The notes: generated by a model from the letters alone, not told the origin. A stretch of DNA of 64,000 bases from Chitinophaga ginsengisegetis (GCF_900168065.1 NZ_FUZZ01000001.1:1612001-1676000); one strand, 5' to 3'; numbered from the stretch's first letter, positions 53,569 to 62,972 are shown. Numbers and translations: made by a program.

Positions 53569-56500
53569 ATGGGGTTTAAAAAACTACTCTTTACATTCTC
53601 ATTGTTGCTCACCGTGTTTGTAACCTATGCGCAGGTAACTACCAGCAGCATAACCGGTGTTGTAACCGATTCTAAAGGCCAGGGCCTGATCGGGGCCACT
53701 GTAAAAGCCACCCACACACCTACTGGAACAATTTATGGCACCACTACCCGCGGCAGTGGTGAATTTACCATCCCTAACGTTCGTGTTGGCGGACCTTACA
53801 AGGTGGAAGTTTCATTTATCAGCTATGGAACTGAAACTTACAACGACATTTTCCTCAAACTGGGAGAACCGCTGAAGTTAAATGTAACGCTCTCTGAAGG
53901 CTCTACCAGCCTGAAAGAAGTAAGCATTACTGCCAGCAGGGCTATCGCCAAAGGAAACGGCGGTACCGCACTGAACATTTCCCGTACACAGATGGACAAT
54001 ATTCCTACTGTAAACAGAAGTGTACAGGATTTCGTAAAACTGAGCCCGCAGGCATCTGTTTCTACCAATGGTAAGGACGGTTCACCTATGGGTATCTCTT
54101 TTGGCGGCCAGAGTAACAAGTACAACCAATTTGCGGTTGACGGCGCTGTAACTAACGACGTATTCGGCTTATCTGCTTCCGGTACCAACGGTGGCCAGGC
54201 AGGTGCCAACCCTATCTCCATAGAAACTATTGATCAGCTACAAATTGTACTGAATCCTTACGACGTTAAACAGAGCGGTTTTACAGGCGGTGGTATCAAT
54301 GCCATTACCAAAAGCGGAACAAATGATTTTCACGGTTCCGCGTACTTCTACTACCAGGGACAATCCCTCGTAGGTAAAGCCCCGGATTCTACCCGTGCAG
54401 ACTACGGCAATTTCACCAATAAAATATTCGGTGCATCACTGGGCGGACCAATTATCAAAAACAAATTGTTCTTCTTCGTGAATGCAGAAAGATCTGTCAG
54501 GAATAACCCGATAGATTACAACCCTGCAACCGGATCTTCCAACGTAACTACCGATGAACTGAAAAGTATCTACGACTTTGTTCAGAATAAATATAAAGTA
54601 GATCTGGGAAGTTATACAGACCAGGAACGTGATAAACCAGCTACTACCCTCTTTGGACGTATCGACTGGAACATCAACGCCGTACATAAACTGACCGTAC
54701 GTCATAACTACCTGAATGCAAGTGACCTGATCTACAGCCGGACTAACAGTACTGCTGCTTTTGCAAACAACTATTATAAATTCCCTTCAAAAAGTAACTC
54801 CAGCGTTATTGAGTTGAACTCCAACTTCTCTAACAGGCTGAGTAATGAACTGAGGATTGGTTATAATAATGTAAAAGACAGAAGAACTTCCCTGGGTCAA
54901 CCTTTCCCTACTGTTACCATTAATGATAACGGTCGTACCATCAACCTGGGTAGCGAGTTTTCTTCTACTGCCAATGCACTGGATCAGAGTATCTGGACTA
55001 TCACAGACAACCTGACCATGTATAAAGGTAAACACACCATTACAGTAGGTGCCAATGCTGAAATCTATAAGATCAAAAATACCTTTATCCAGGGTGCTTT
55101 CGGTTCTTACACTTATGATTCCATCAGCGGATTTATCAATAACCTGAAACCAAGACAATACCAGATCAACTATAACACCGCAGATTCTACCCTCCGGGAT
55201 GGTATTGGCTTCAAAGCAGCACAGATCGGTATTTATGCACAGGACGAGTGGAATATCAGGAAAAACTTCACCCTGACTTATGGCGTAAGAATAGACATTC
55301 CTATCTTCCCAACCACCCCTCCGGATAACGTAGCATTCTCTAAATCCCCAAGCTTTGCTGGATATTCCACTACCACCATTCCAAAATCAAGACCACTGAT
55401 TGCTCCGCGCATTGGTTTTAACTGGGATGTAACCAACGATGGATTAACTACCATCCGCGGTGGTGTTGGTATTTTCACAGGCCGCGTACCGTTTGTATGG
55501 ATCTCCAACCAGTATGGAAATACCGGTAACGTATATACCAACGTAAGCTTGAGCGGCTCAGCTTTACCAAATGAATTCCGCTTCAACTACGATGGCAACA
55601 GTCCTTTTTACGGACAGTATTCTGCAGCTAATCTCTCTGCAATGGGTGCTAACGTAGGAAGCAGCCCTTCCAACATTAACCTGTCTGATAAGGATTTCAA
55701 ATTCCCCCAGATGTTTAAAACCAACCTGGCTGTAGAAAGAAGACTTCCGTGGGGAATGAGCGCTACTATTGAAGGTAACTTCACCAAAACACTCAACAAC
55801 GCGATCTGGGAAAACCTGAACGTTATTCCTACCGGCGACAGCGTTTCTTTAGGCGGTGGTGTTAAAAGACCAACCTGGAAAAAGAAAGACAAAGACTGGG
55901 GTAACCAGATCCTCCTGCTGAAAAACACCAGCGAAGGTTATACTTATAACATCTCCGGTGAACTGACCAAACAAACAAGTAATGGTCTGTTCCTGAAAGT
56001 TGGCTATTCTTATGGTGATTCTTATTCTGTAAATGATGGTACCTCTTCTACTGCCGGTTCCAACTGGCGTTTTGGACCAAACATCAATGGTTTGAATAAC
56101 CTGGAAATGGCCCGTTCCAACTACAGCATGGGCAGCCGTGTACTGGCAGTAGCTTCCAAAACCTTTAAATATGGTAAAGAAGATAAATTCCGTACTACTG
56201 TAACCCTGTTCTATAATGGTCAATCCGGTATTCCTTACTCATGGGTATATTTCAACACTGTTGATCCTACCGGCGACGACCTGAACTCCGGCGGTAACAA
56301 CGACCTGATTTACATTCCAAAAGCAACAGAAGTAGCCACTATGGCCTTCGACCTGATCTCTCAGAAAGATTCTAAAGGTAATGTGATCTACACCCGCACA
56401 CCGGATGAGCAAAGAGCTGACCTGGAACGCCTGATCAGCAACGACAGCTACCTGAATAAGCACCGTGGTGAAAATGCAAAGAAAAATGCAAGCCGCACTC

Positions 56501-56811
56501 CGTTCGAAAATATCTTTGACTTTAAAATAGCGCAGGTACTGCCTATTTACAAAGGTCATAAAGTGGAAATCACTTTCGATATCCTGAACGTAGGTAACCT
56601 GCTGAACCAGGATTGGGGCAGAACTTACTTTATCGCCAACAACGCTTCTACTCCGCTCACATTCAGAAAACTGGATGCTACCTCAGGTAACGCGGTTTTC
56701 CAATATGACAGAAGAAGGGAAATCAATGGTTTTGGCGATGAAAAACCATACTATATCAACAACTTCACTGCACGCTGGAGAGGACAACTTGGTCTTCGTT
56801 ACAGCTTCTAA
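53569..56811 (+). CDS. Oar-like TonB-dependent receptor with carboxypeptidase-regulatory domain
   Basis: A 1080-aa outer membrane protein. I chose the ATG at 53569 because it begins a clear signal peptide (MGFKKLLFTFSLLLTVFVTYA) and the in-frame TTG at 53539 lies in the promoter. After a carboxypeptidase-regulatory-like domain (SITGVVTDSKGQGLIGATVKA), an Oar-type plug follows (QDFVKLSPQASVSTNG, GGQSNKYNQFAVDGAVTND, SIETIDQLQIVLNPYDV, GGGINAITKSGTNDFHGS), then a large barrel ending in LGLRYSF. Oar-type proteins of myxobacteria and Bacteroidota are linked to surface protein export or uptake. Ligand unknown and no SusD partner. A strong terminator follows. Confidence 0.9.
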   Translation: MGFKKLLFTFSLLLTVFVTYAQVTTSSITGVVTDSKGQGLIGATVKATHTPTGTIYGTTTRGSGEFTIPNVRVGGPYKVEVSFISYGTETYNDIFLKLGEPLKLNVTLSEGSTSLKEVSITASRAIAKGNGGTALNISRTQMDNIPTVNRSVQDFVKLSPQASVSTNGKDGSPMGISFGGQSNKYNQFAVDGAVTNDVFGLSASGTNGGQAGANPISIETIDQLQIVLNPYDVKQSGFTGGGINAITKSGTNDFHGSAYFYYQGQSLVGKAPDSTRADYGNFTNKIFGASLGGPIIKNKLFFFVNAERSVRNNPIDYNPATGSSNVTTDELKSIYDFVQNKYKVDLGSYTDQERDKPATTLFGRIDWNINAVHKLTVRHNYLNASDLIYSRTNSTAAFANNYYKFPSKSNSSVIELNSNFSNRLSNELRIGYNNVKDRRTSLGQPFPTVTINDNGRTINLGSEFSSTANALDQSIWTITDNLTMYKGKHTITVGANAEIYKIKNTFIQGAFGSYTYDSISGFINNLKPRQYQINYNTADSTLRDGIGFKAAQIGIYAQDEWNIRKNFTLTYGVRIDIPIFPTTPPDNVAFSKSPSFAGYSTTTIPKSRPLIAPRIGFNWDVTNDGLTTIRGGVGIFTGRVPFVWISNQYGNTGNVYTNVSLSGSALPNEFRFNYDGNSPFYGQYSAANLSAMGANVGSSPSNINLSDKDFKFPQMFKTNLAVERRLPWGMSATIEGNFTKTLNNAIWENLNVIPTGDSVSLGGGVKRPTWKKKDKDWGNQILLLKNTSEGYTYNISGELTKQTSNGLFLKVGYSYGDSYSVNDGTSSTAGSNWRFGPNINGLNNLEMARSNYSMGSRVLAVASKTFKYGKEDKFRTTVTLFYNGQSGIPYSWVYFNTVDPTGDDLNSGGNNDLIYIPKATEVATMAFDLISQKDSKGNVIYTRTPDEQRADLERLISNDSYLNKHRGENAKKNASRTPFENIFDFKIAQVLPIYKGHKVEITFDILNVGNLLNQDWGRTYFIANNASTPLTFRKLDATSGNAVFQYDRRREINGFGDEKPYYINNFTARWRGQLGLRYSF

Positions 56812-56832
56812 GAAAGCAGGATTTAATTTATA

Positions 56833-56866
56833 AAAAGAGGGCTGGCCGGATGGTCAGCCCTCTTTT
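56833..56866 (+). terminator. Strong terminator after the Oar-like receptor
   Basis: 56833-56847 pairs with 56852-56866 around a GGAT tetraloop, with one G-T pair, ending in TTTTG and more T. Confidence 0.9.
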
Positions 56867-57040
56867 GTTTAGCTGGCAACCTCAGATGATCTACTTCTCC
56901 CGGAAGGAAATTTAAAACCCCTTCCCTCCCCCAAATTTTTCCCGATTGCGTAAATCAATGGCCATCCTTTTACCTAATTTCGCCCCCGTAAATAATTCAG
57001 CCAATACGCAAATAAAAAGGCAAACACTGCTATACACCAC

Positions 57041-59203
57041 ATGTTACACAAAAAAATATGCCTCCTGCTACTCTCCGGCTGCGGAATAACCGCTCCTCTG
57101 ATGGCACAACAGAAAAATACCGCCAACCATAAAAAAGATACACTGGGAGAACCAAGAGCACTGGGAGAAATTGTGGTATCTGCCAGCCGCAAGCCGGTAA
57201 CACTGGATAACGTTCCTTCTTCCGTAACCGTTATCACCCGGAAGACGCTGGAAAATGACATGACTGTAAATACAGATGTAACGGATATCCTCGCACGGGA
57301 AGTACCCGGCCTGGCGCCCGGTACACAAACCAACAGTAACGTAGGACAATCCCTCCGTGGCCGCTCCGTACTCATCATGATCGACGGCGTTCCGCAATCC
57401 ACCCCGCTCCGCAACGGGGAAGTGGATATGCGTTCCATTGACCCATCCGTTCTGGAAAGGGTGGATGTGCTGAAAGGTGCTACCGCTATCTATGGCAACG
57501 GCGCTACCGGCGGCCTGATCAACTACATCACGGTTACGCCCAAAGAAGATAAAATATTATCCGGTAAAACGATGATCAATGCCACCGGCTCACTCACCAG
57601 TATTAAAAACAGTGTGGGCGGCCGTTTGAACCAGGTATTACAGGGAAAATACAAGAAGTTCGATTACATCGTGAGCGGTGTGGCAGAACAAACCGGCGAA
57701 TTTAAAGACGCGAAAGGCAAGCTGGTAGGCCCCAACTACAGCCTGGGTGAAACAGACAGCTACAACGCTTTTGCTAAAGTTGGCTACCAGGTAAACAGCC
57801 GTCAGCGTATACAGCTGATGTACAACTACTACCGCAGCCAGCAGAACTCCCACTACAACCTCGTGAACGGCGATATCGCCAAAGGCATCCCTGCCTCCGG
57901 TGTATTGGGTACGCCCGCCGGCGTGGCCACCGGGCCGAGAGGAAATCAAACCCTGCATCTCCTCTACCAGGCCGACAGCCTGATTGGCGGCACCTCTCTC
58001 ACAGCAGATGCGTACTACGAATCAAGGGATGATATCTTTTATGTGTCGTTTGGCCGCTTTGAAGGCGGCGATGGACAGTCGCATACCATCGATAAGAAAA
58101 AAGGATTGCGGTTAATGTTTAACTCCCCGCTGTCCAACAAAACTGCTTTCAACGGTACGCTCTCTTATGGCGCTGACCTGTTGAACAACGTTACTTCGCA
58201 GCCGCTGGTAGACGGCAGGATATGGGTACCGGAGATGAATATGCTGAACTATGCACCATTTGCGGAAACACAGTGGTCGCTCTGGCAAAACCTGATCGTG
58301 AAAGCCGGTGTGCGCGTGGAAAGAGTCAGGGTAAGTGTGGATGATTACACCACTCTTCAGCTTACTAACGCCAACGGCACTACGAGCGCGCCGAGCATAG
58401 CAGTAAAAGGCGGCGACCTGGATTATACAGCTACTTTATTTAATGCCGGTATCCGTTACAACCGCCTGCCGGCATTCATGCCCTACTTTAGTTTTTCACA
58501 GGGCTTCTCCGTGTCTGACATAGGCTTGGCGCTGCGCGATGCGAAAGTAAACGATATTAAAAAGATCAATACAGAAGCAGTACTGGTGAATAACTATGAA
58601 CTGGGTTTTGTGAGCGAATATAAAAAGCTTCGCTTTGAGTTAAGCGGATTTATCAGCACCTCCAAACTGGGAGCAGACATGATCTTTGACCCTAACACCG
58701 ACCTGTTCAATGTAAGCAGAACCCCCGAACGTGTATATGGTTTTGAAGCGTCGCTGCAATACCAGGTGCTGCATAACCTCGATATCAGCGCCAGTTACAG
58801 CTACCTCGAAGGAAAAGCCGATACTGCCAAAACAGGCGGCAGCTATAATGTATACCTGAATGGCAGAAGGATTGCTCCTCCAAAAGTAACCGGCAGCATC
58901 GGCTACCGCCCGGTGCCGGAGCTGGAAGTACGACTGCAGTACATGGGCGTAAATGGCCGGAACCGTTTTGAGAAAAATGCCAAAGGCGTTTACAATGGTA
59001 ACGAAGGAAAAGTATCTGCGTACAACCTGGTGAATTTCAATGCCAGCTATAAAGTGGCGCCCCGTACCCTGCTCACACTGGGTATTGATAACCTCTTCAA
59101 CGAAGATTATTTCCCGGCACGCGCCCAGTGGTTTATGCAGCCAGGGTTTTATTCCAAAGGAAAAGGCGCCTCCTTTAATATAGGCATTGCCGTTAATTAT
59201 TAA
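57041..59203 (+). CDS. TonB-dependent siderophore-type receptor
   Basis: A 720-aa outer membrane receptor with a signal peptide (MLHKKICLLLLSGCGITAPLMAQ). A short linker leads to the TonB-box-like segment ALGEIVVSASRKPVTLDNV. The plug follows (PSSVTVITRKTLENDMTV, DILAREVPGLAPG, SLRGRSVLIMIDGVPQSTP, DVLKGATAIYGNGATGGLINYIT) and a FhuA/FecA-size barrel closing with LLTLGIDNLFNEDYFPAR. It has no carboxypeptidase-regulatory or STN domain, unlike the other receptors in this window. It is probably for a ferric siderophore. It overlaps the convergent esterase gene by 4 nt. Confidence 0.9.
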   Translation: MLHKKICLLLLSGCGITAPLMAQQKNTANHKKDTLGEPRALGEIVVSASRKPVTLDNVPSSVTVITRKTLENDMTVNTDVTDILAREVPGLAPGTQTNSNVGQSLRGRSVLIMIDGVPQSTPLRNGEVDMRSIDPSVLERVDVLKGATAIYGNGATGGLINYITVTPKEDKILSGKTMINATGSLTSIKNSVGGRLNQVLQGKYKKFDYIVSGVAEQTGEFKDAKGKLVGPNYSLGETDSYNAFAKVGYQVNSRQRIQLMYNYYRSQQNSHYNLVNGDIAKGIPASGVLGTPAGVATGPRGNQTLHLLYQADSLIGGTSLTADAYYESRDDIFYVSFGRFEGGDGQSHTIDKKKGLRLMFNSPLSNKTAFNGTLSYGADLLNNVTSQPLVDGRIWVPEMNMLNYAPFAETQWSLWQNLIVKAGVRVERVRVSVDDYTTLQLTNANGTTSAPSIAVKGGDLDYTATLFNAGIRYNRLPAFMPYFSFSQGFSVSDIGLALRDAKVNDIKKINTEAVLVNNYELGFVSEYKKLRFELSGFISTSKLGADMIFDPNTDLFNVSRTPERVYGFEASLQYQVLHNLDISASYSYLEGKADTAKTGGSYNVYLNGRRIAPPKVTGSIGYRPVPELEVRLQYMGVNGRNRFEKNAKGVYNGNEGKVSAYNLVNFNASYKVAPRTLLTLGIDNLFNEDYFPARAQWFMQPGFYSKGKGASFNIGIAVNY

Positions 59204-59943
59204 TAAAAGAAAGGTAATTGTAAGAAGAGATCCATAGCGGTTTTCCAGGTGGCCATATCATGCCGGCCACCTGGAATCTCCAGGTAAAAAATATCCTTGT
59301 CCGGTTTGTAGCCCTTTTGTAATAACTCCTTTATCAGGTCCCGGGTATCATCGATACTGTCTATCACCCCATTGTTATTCCTGTCGGCCGTTTCATCGGC
59401 GGTACCACATTCAAAGAAAAACTGCTGCCCCGGATGATAGCTGCCTGCACGGATCAGCTGGTGCATAATCCGGTGAGTATCATCCCGGTATCCCGCTCCC
59501 AGCGCTTTACTACGCCACCATAACGAACCCGAGAAAACACCGGCCAACTGGAAAAGGTCCGGGTGATGCCACACAATATCCAATGCCGACAAGCCTCCCA
59601 GGGAAAAGCCTGCAAAGGCGCGCTGCACGATACGCATATCCGGATACTGCTGTTGCAGGAATGGCAGCAACTCCGCAATAATGAAGCGGGTATAGCTTTC
59701 TGCCAGCTGGCCCTGCCCCATATAATCCGGTACGCCGGCGGTGCCATAAACAGCTTTCCGGTCGGCATCCGCATAAATGCCCACTGCCAGTACAGTGGCC
59801 GGCAGCGCCGGTAATAACCCGGAAAGTTCCTGACCATCATTTACCAGTAAAAGTATATGGGGAGATGTACCGGTGAAGTAGCTATCCAGCTGCACTCTGC
59901 GCGCCAGATGCGCAGAATTGATATAATGTTGACGTATTTGCAC
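59200..59943 (-). CDS. Enterochelin-esterase-like alpha/beta hydrolase with EF-hand-like loop
   Basis: A 247-aa esterase-D/Fes-type hydrolase. The nucleophile elbow is GFSLGG with Ser114, and the histidine is His228 (GGRHDMATW). The acidic member probably lies near residues 179-186 (CGTADETAD). Directly after it, residues 187-198 (DRNNNGVIDSID) match a 12-residue EF-hand loop (D-x-N-x-N-G-x-I-D-x-x-D), suggesting calcium binding. There is no signal peptide. The start is a GTG at 59943; no near ATG exists. Tail-to-tail overlap with the siderophore receptor and a 57-bp divergent gap to the next gene suggest a role in ferric-siderophore or ester breakdown, which is an inference. Confidence 0.82.
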   Translation of the reverse strand: MQIRQHYINSAHLARRVQLDSYFTGTSPHILLLVNDGQELSGLLPALPATVLAVGIYADADRKAVYGTAGVPDYMGQGQLAESYTRFIIAELLPFLQQQYPDMRIVQRAFAGFSLGGLSALDIVWHHPDLFQLAGVFSGSLWWRSKALGAGYRDDTHRIMHQLIRAGSYHPGQQFFFECGTADETADRNNNGVIDSIDDTRDLIKELLQKGYKPDKDIFYLEIPGGRHDMATWKTAMDLFLQLPFFY

Positions 59944-59954
59944 CGGAACAATTT

Positions 59955-59970
59955 ACCAATAAACCAATAA
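59955..59970. repeat. Tandem octamer ACCAATAA x2 in the divergent promoter region
   Basis: Two exact head-to-tail copies in the 57-bp gap between the divergent hydrolase genes. It is a possible shared operator; no exact -7 box was seen in this gap. Confidence 0.45.
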
Positions 59971-60000
59971 TCTTTTTTAAATTTAACTAAACACTTTCCC

Positions 60001-60708
60001 GTGACCGAAAACTATTTAAAATGGCATTCTCCCAACCTGGGAAAGGAATTTGAGATGTTGGTATACGGCGATAGCGGGTACCCGTTGCTCCTGTTCCCTA
60101 CCTCTATGGGGCGTTACTATGAAAGCAAGGACTTTGGCCTGATTGAAGCCCTCCGCTGGTTTATTGAAGAAGGAAGAATTAAAGTGTATTGCCCCGACAG
60201 TATTGATGCACTCAGCTGGTATAATAAAAATATTCCCCCGGAACAAAGAGCGTATAATCATACCTGTTACGACAAGCTTCTCATGGAAGAAATATTGCCC
60301 CGCATTGTTACCGAAACAGGGCATCAGCGGATAGTGGCTGCGGGCTGCAGCTTCGGCGGTTATCACGCCGCCAACTTTGCCTTCCGGCATCCGGACCGTG
60401 TTTCTTATTTATTCAGCCTGAGCGGGATCTTCGATATTAAATTCCGCATGGACGGATACTACGACGACAACGTATACTATAATAACCCGGCCGATTATGT
60501 GCCGGAAAACCAGCATGCAGACCTCTGGCGCATGGGTATTGTACTGGGCGTGGCAGACAGGGATGTAACCCGGCCGCAAAACGAACTGTTGTCCGGTATA
60601 CTTACCGGCAAAAAAATAGCCCACTGGCTGGATATCCGCCCGCAAACCATCCACGATTGGCCGGTATGGCGGGAAATGCTGCCGCATTATGTTTCACTTA
60701 TCAAGTAA
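60001..60708 (+). CDS. Alpha/beta-hydrolase esterase of the amidoligase cluster
   Basis: A 235-aa serine esterase of the esterase-D-like superfamily. The nucleophile elbow AAGCSFGGYHAANF gives Ser117. The N-terminal FEMLVYGDSGYPLLLFPTS is a cytoplasmic start without signal peptide, and the histidine is probably His218 (TIHDWPVWR). The start is a GTG at 60001; the first in-frame ATG would remove 18 residues of the fold. Homologues are, from memory, found next to ATP-grasp and GCS2 ligase genes. The next gene starts 5 nt after its stop. The likely role is hydrolysis or release of an ester-linked product or precursor. Confidence 0.83.
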   Translation: MTENYLKWHSPNLGKEFEMLVYGDSGYPLLLFPTSMGRYYESKDFGLIEALRWFIEEGRIKVYCPDSIDALSWYNKNIPPEQRAYNHTCYDKLLMEEILPRIVTETGHQRIVAAGCSFGGYHAANFAFRHPDRVSYLFSLSGIFDIKFRMDGYYDDNVYYNNPADYVPENQHADLWRMGIVLGVADRDVTRPQNELLSGILTGKKIAHWLDIRPQTIHDWPVWREMLPHYVSLIK

Positions 60709-60713
60709 GCACC

Positions 60714-61781
60714 ATGAAAAAAATCGGGATTCTCTTCGGGCAGGAAAACACTTTTCCACAGGCATTTGTAGACCGTGTAAACCGCATTAACCCTCCCGGC
60801 ATCTTTGCGGAATTTGTGACCATCGACAAGGTAATGCAGGGCGCCGATCCGGGCTATGCCGTTATCGTAGACCGTATTTCGCAGGATGTACCCTTCTACC
60901 GGTCTTACCTGAAAAATGCCGCAGCTGCCGGCACCGCGGTAATCAATAACCCTTTCTGGTGGAGCGCCGACGATAAGTTTTTTAATAACGCCCTCGCGGA
61001 AAAGATCGGCGTAAATGTGCCACGCACCGTACTGCTGCCTTCCTATAAACTGCCGGACGATACCACCGATAAATCATTCCGCAACCTGATTTATCCGTTC
61101 GACTGGAACAGCATTTTTGAATACGTTAGCTTCCCGGCATACATGAAACCCTACGCCGGTGGCGGATGGAAACATGTATACCGCGTAGAGGATAAGGATG
61201 ATTTCTTTCATAAACACAGTGAAACAGGTCAGCTGGTAATGATGCTACAGGAAGAGATCGACTTCAGCCAGTATTACCGCTGTTTTTGCATAGGCGGTAA
61301 AGACGTGCGGATTATGCCATATAATCCCAAACACGCACCACATCAGCGTTACCAGGCCGATTATGAACCCAGCGCCGAACTAGCCGCCCGCATCACAGAA
61401 CAGGTGCTTACCCTTCACCAGCACCTGGGATACGATTTCAATACCGTGGAAATAGCCGTACGCAGCGATGTGCCCTACGCCATTGACTTCTGCAACCCTG
61501 CACCCGATGCCGATATTCACTCCATTGGCGCCGAACATTTTGAATGGGTAGTGGAAACCAGCGCCCGGTACGCCATAGAAAGGGCTATCGCACAAAAGCC
61601 GGGAAAAGACAATCTCACCTGGGGAAAATTTGTACATCCCGGCCGGGCAAAAGCAAAAGCTGTAGCTGCTGTTGAGAAAAAGAAAACCGCCGCTCCCAAA
61701 GCAAAGAAAACCGTTCCCGAAAAGGAGAAAAAGACGGCCGCTAAAAAAAGCCCCGCCAAAAAACAACAAAAAGAAAAATGA
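60714..61781 (+). CDS. ATP-grasp ligase with lysine-rich C-terminal tail
   Basis: A 355-aa ATP-grasp enzyme from the ATG at 60714 (MKKIGILFGQENTFP); the longer frame to 60657 overlaps the esterase and is rejected. The ATP-grasp core spans about 80-295: KPYAGGGWKHVY (145-156) is the nucleotide-binding loop, LQEEIDF (179-185) contacts adenine, and EIAVRSDVPYAIDFCNPAP (246-264) supplies the metal-binding acidic and Asn residues. Such enzymes form an acyl-phosphate and join it to an amine or thiol. Residues 311-355 are a histone-H1-like Lys/Ala/Pro tail with 17 lysines in 45 residues, unusual for the fold. Substrates unknown. It follows the esterase by 5 nt. Confidence 0.88.
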   Translation: MKKIGILFGQENTFPQAFVDRVNRINPPGIFAEFVTIDKVMQGADPGYAVIVDRISQDVPFYRSYLKNAAAAGTAVINNPFWWSADDKFFNNALAEKIGVNVPRTVLLPSYKLPDDTTDKSFRNLIYPFDWNSIFEYVSFPAYMKPYAGGGWKHVYRVEDKDDFFHKHSETGQLVMMLQEEIDFSQYYRCFCIGGKDVRIMPYNPKHAPHQRYQADYEPSAELAARITEQVLTLHQHLGYDFNTVEIAVRSDVPYAIDFCNPAPDADIHSIGAEHFEWVVETSARYAIERAIAQKPGKDNLTWGKFVHPGRAKAKAVAAVEKKKTAAPKAKKTVPEKEKKTAAKKSPAKKQQKEK

Positions 61782-61797
61782 AACCGTTTTACTGCCC

Positions 61798-61805
61798 TAC
61801 ATTTG
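61798..61805 (+). promoter_or_regulatory. -7 box of the GCS2 ligase gene
   Basis: TACATTTG is an exact match, 30 nt before the ATG at 61836, in the 54-bp gap after the ATP-grasp gene. Confidence 0.5.
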
Positions 61806-61835
61806 TAGATAGCATTAAAGCTAAAAGCTAACAAC

Positions 61836-62936
61836 ATGTTTAAGGCGTTCACGCTGGGGATCGAGGAAGAGTATATGGTAATGGACCCCGTTACCCGGGA
61901 ACTAAGATCACATGAACAAAAAATAGTAGAACAGGCGCATAAGGTGATCAACGACCAGGTAAAAGCGGAGTTTCACCAGGCTGTAGTGGAAGTAGGAACA
62001 CAGATCTGTGCGGATATACACGAGGCGCGGAAAGATGTAGCCTACCTGCGCCGCACCATTGCACAAATAGCCGGCGACCTGGGATTTAGTATAGGCGCTT
62101 CCGGTACCCACCCTTTCAGTAAATGGGAAAAACAACTCATCACAGATCATCCCCGCTATTTTGAAATAGTGAATGAAATGCAGGACGCCGCCCGCTCCAA
62201 CCTGATCTTTGGTTTGCACGTGCACGTAGGCATGGAAAACAGGGAGATGGCCATTCACATCGCCAATTCCGTCCGGTATTTCCTCCCGCATATTTTTGCG
62301 CTGAGCACCAACTCCCCCTTCTGGGAAGGACGCAACACCGGCTTCAAATCATTCCGTACAAAGGTTTTTGATAAATTTCCCCGGACCGGTATTCCCGATT
62401 ATTTTGCCAGCATAGAAGAATACGACAACTATATCAAACTGCTGGTAAAAACCAATTGTATCGATAACGCTAAAAAAGTATGGTGGGATTTAAGGGTGCA
62501 TCCCTTCTTTAACACCGTGGAATTCCGCGTTTGTGATGTGCCGCTCACCCTCGACGACACCATCATGATAGCCGGCCTTTTCCAGGCAGTATGTGCAAAG
62601 ATCTATAAGCTGCGGATGCAGAATCTCAATTTCATTATCTATAACCGCGCCCTGATCAACGAAAATAAATGGAGAGCCTCCCGCTATGGGATCGATGGCT
62701 ACCTGATTGATTTTGGTAAGGAGATGGAAGTAAATACGCGGGCACTTATCTCCGAACTGCTCGACTTTATTGACGACGTAGTAGATGACCTCGGCAGCCG
62801 TGATATTATTGCCGCTACTACCCGGTTGCTGGAAAACGGCACCGGCGCAGATAAGCAATTGCAGGTATATGCCGATACCAACGACCTTGTAGCGGTAACG
62901 GATTTTATCCAGGAACAATTCCTGCTGGGCTGTTAG
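61836..62936 (+). CDS. GCS2/YbdK-type carboxylate-amine ligase
   Basis: A 366-aa enzyme of the glutamate-cysteine ligase type 2 family. The catalytic start motif TLGIEEEYMVMDP (residues 6-18) is intact. GLHVHVGM, ARSNLIFGL, VRYFLPHIFALSTNSPFW and WDLRVHPFFNTVEFRVCD are family signatures, and the length is standard. YbdK-like members make gamma-glutamyl or other amide bonds with ATP; many are not true glutathione-pathway enzymes. Neighbours (ATP-grasp before, amidotransferase after) suggest a second condensation step in one pathway. It has its own -7 box, so expression may be partly independent. Confidence 0.9.
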   Translation: MFKAFTLGIEEEYMVMDPVTRELRSHEQKIVEQAHKVINDQVKAEFHQAVVEVGTQICADIHEARKDVAYLRRTIAQIAGDLGFSIGASGTHPFSKWEKQLITDHPRYFEIVNEMQDAARSNLIFGLHVHVGMENREMAIHIANSVRYFLPHIFALSTNSPFWEGRNTGFKSFRTKVFDKFPRTGIPDYFASIEEYDNYIKLLVKTNCIDNAKKVWWDLRVHPFFNTVEFRVCDVPLTLDDTIMIAGLFQAVCAKIYKLRMQNLNFIIYNRALINENKWRASRYGIDGYLIDFGKEMEVNTRALISELLDFIDDVVDDLGSRDIIAATTRLLENGTGADKQLQVYADTNDLVAVTDFIQEQFLLGC

Positions 62937-62960
62937 TACCCCTGTAAAATAAATTTCGCG

Positions 62961-62968
62961 TAATTTTG
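62961..62968 (+). promoter_or_regulatory. -7 box abutting the amidotransferase start
   Basis: TAATTTTG is an exact match ending 4 nt before the ATG at 62973. It predicts a leaderless or nearly leaderless mRNA. Confidence 0.55.
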
Positions 62969-62972
62969 TGGC

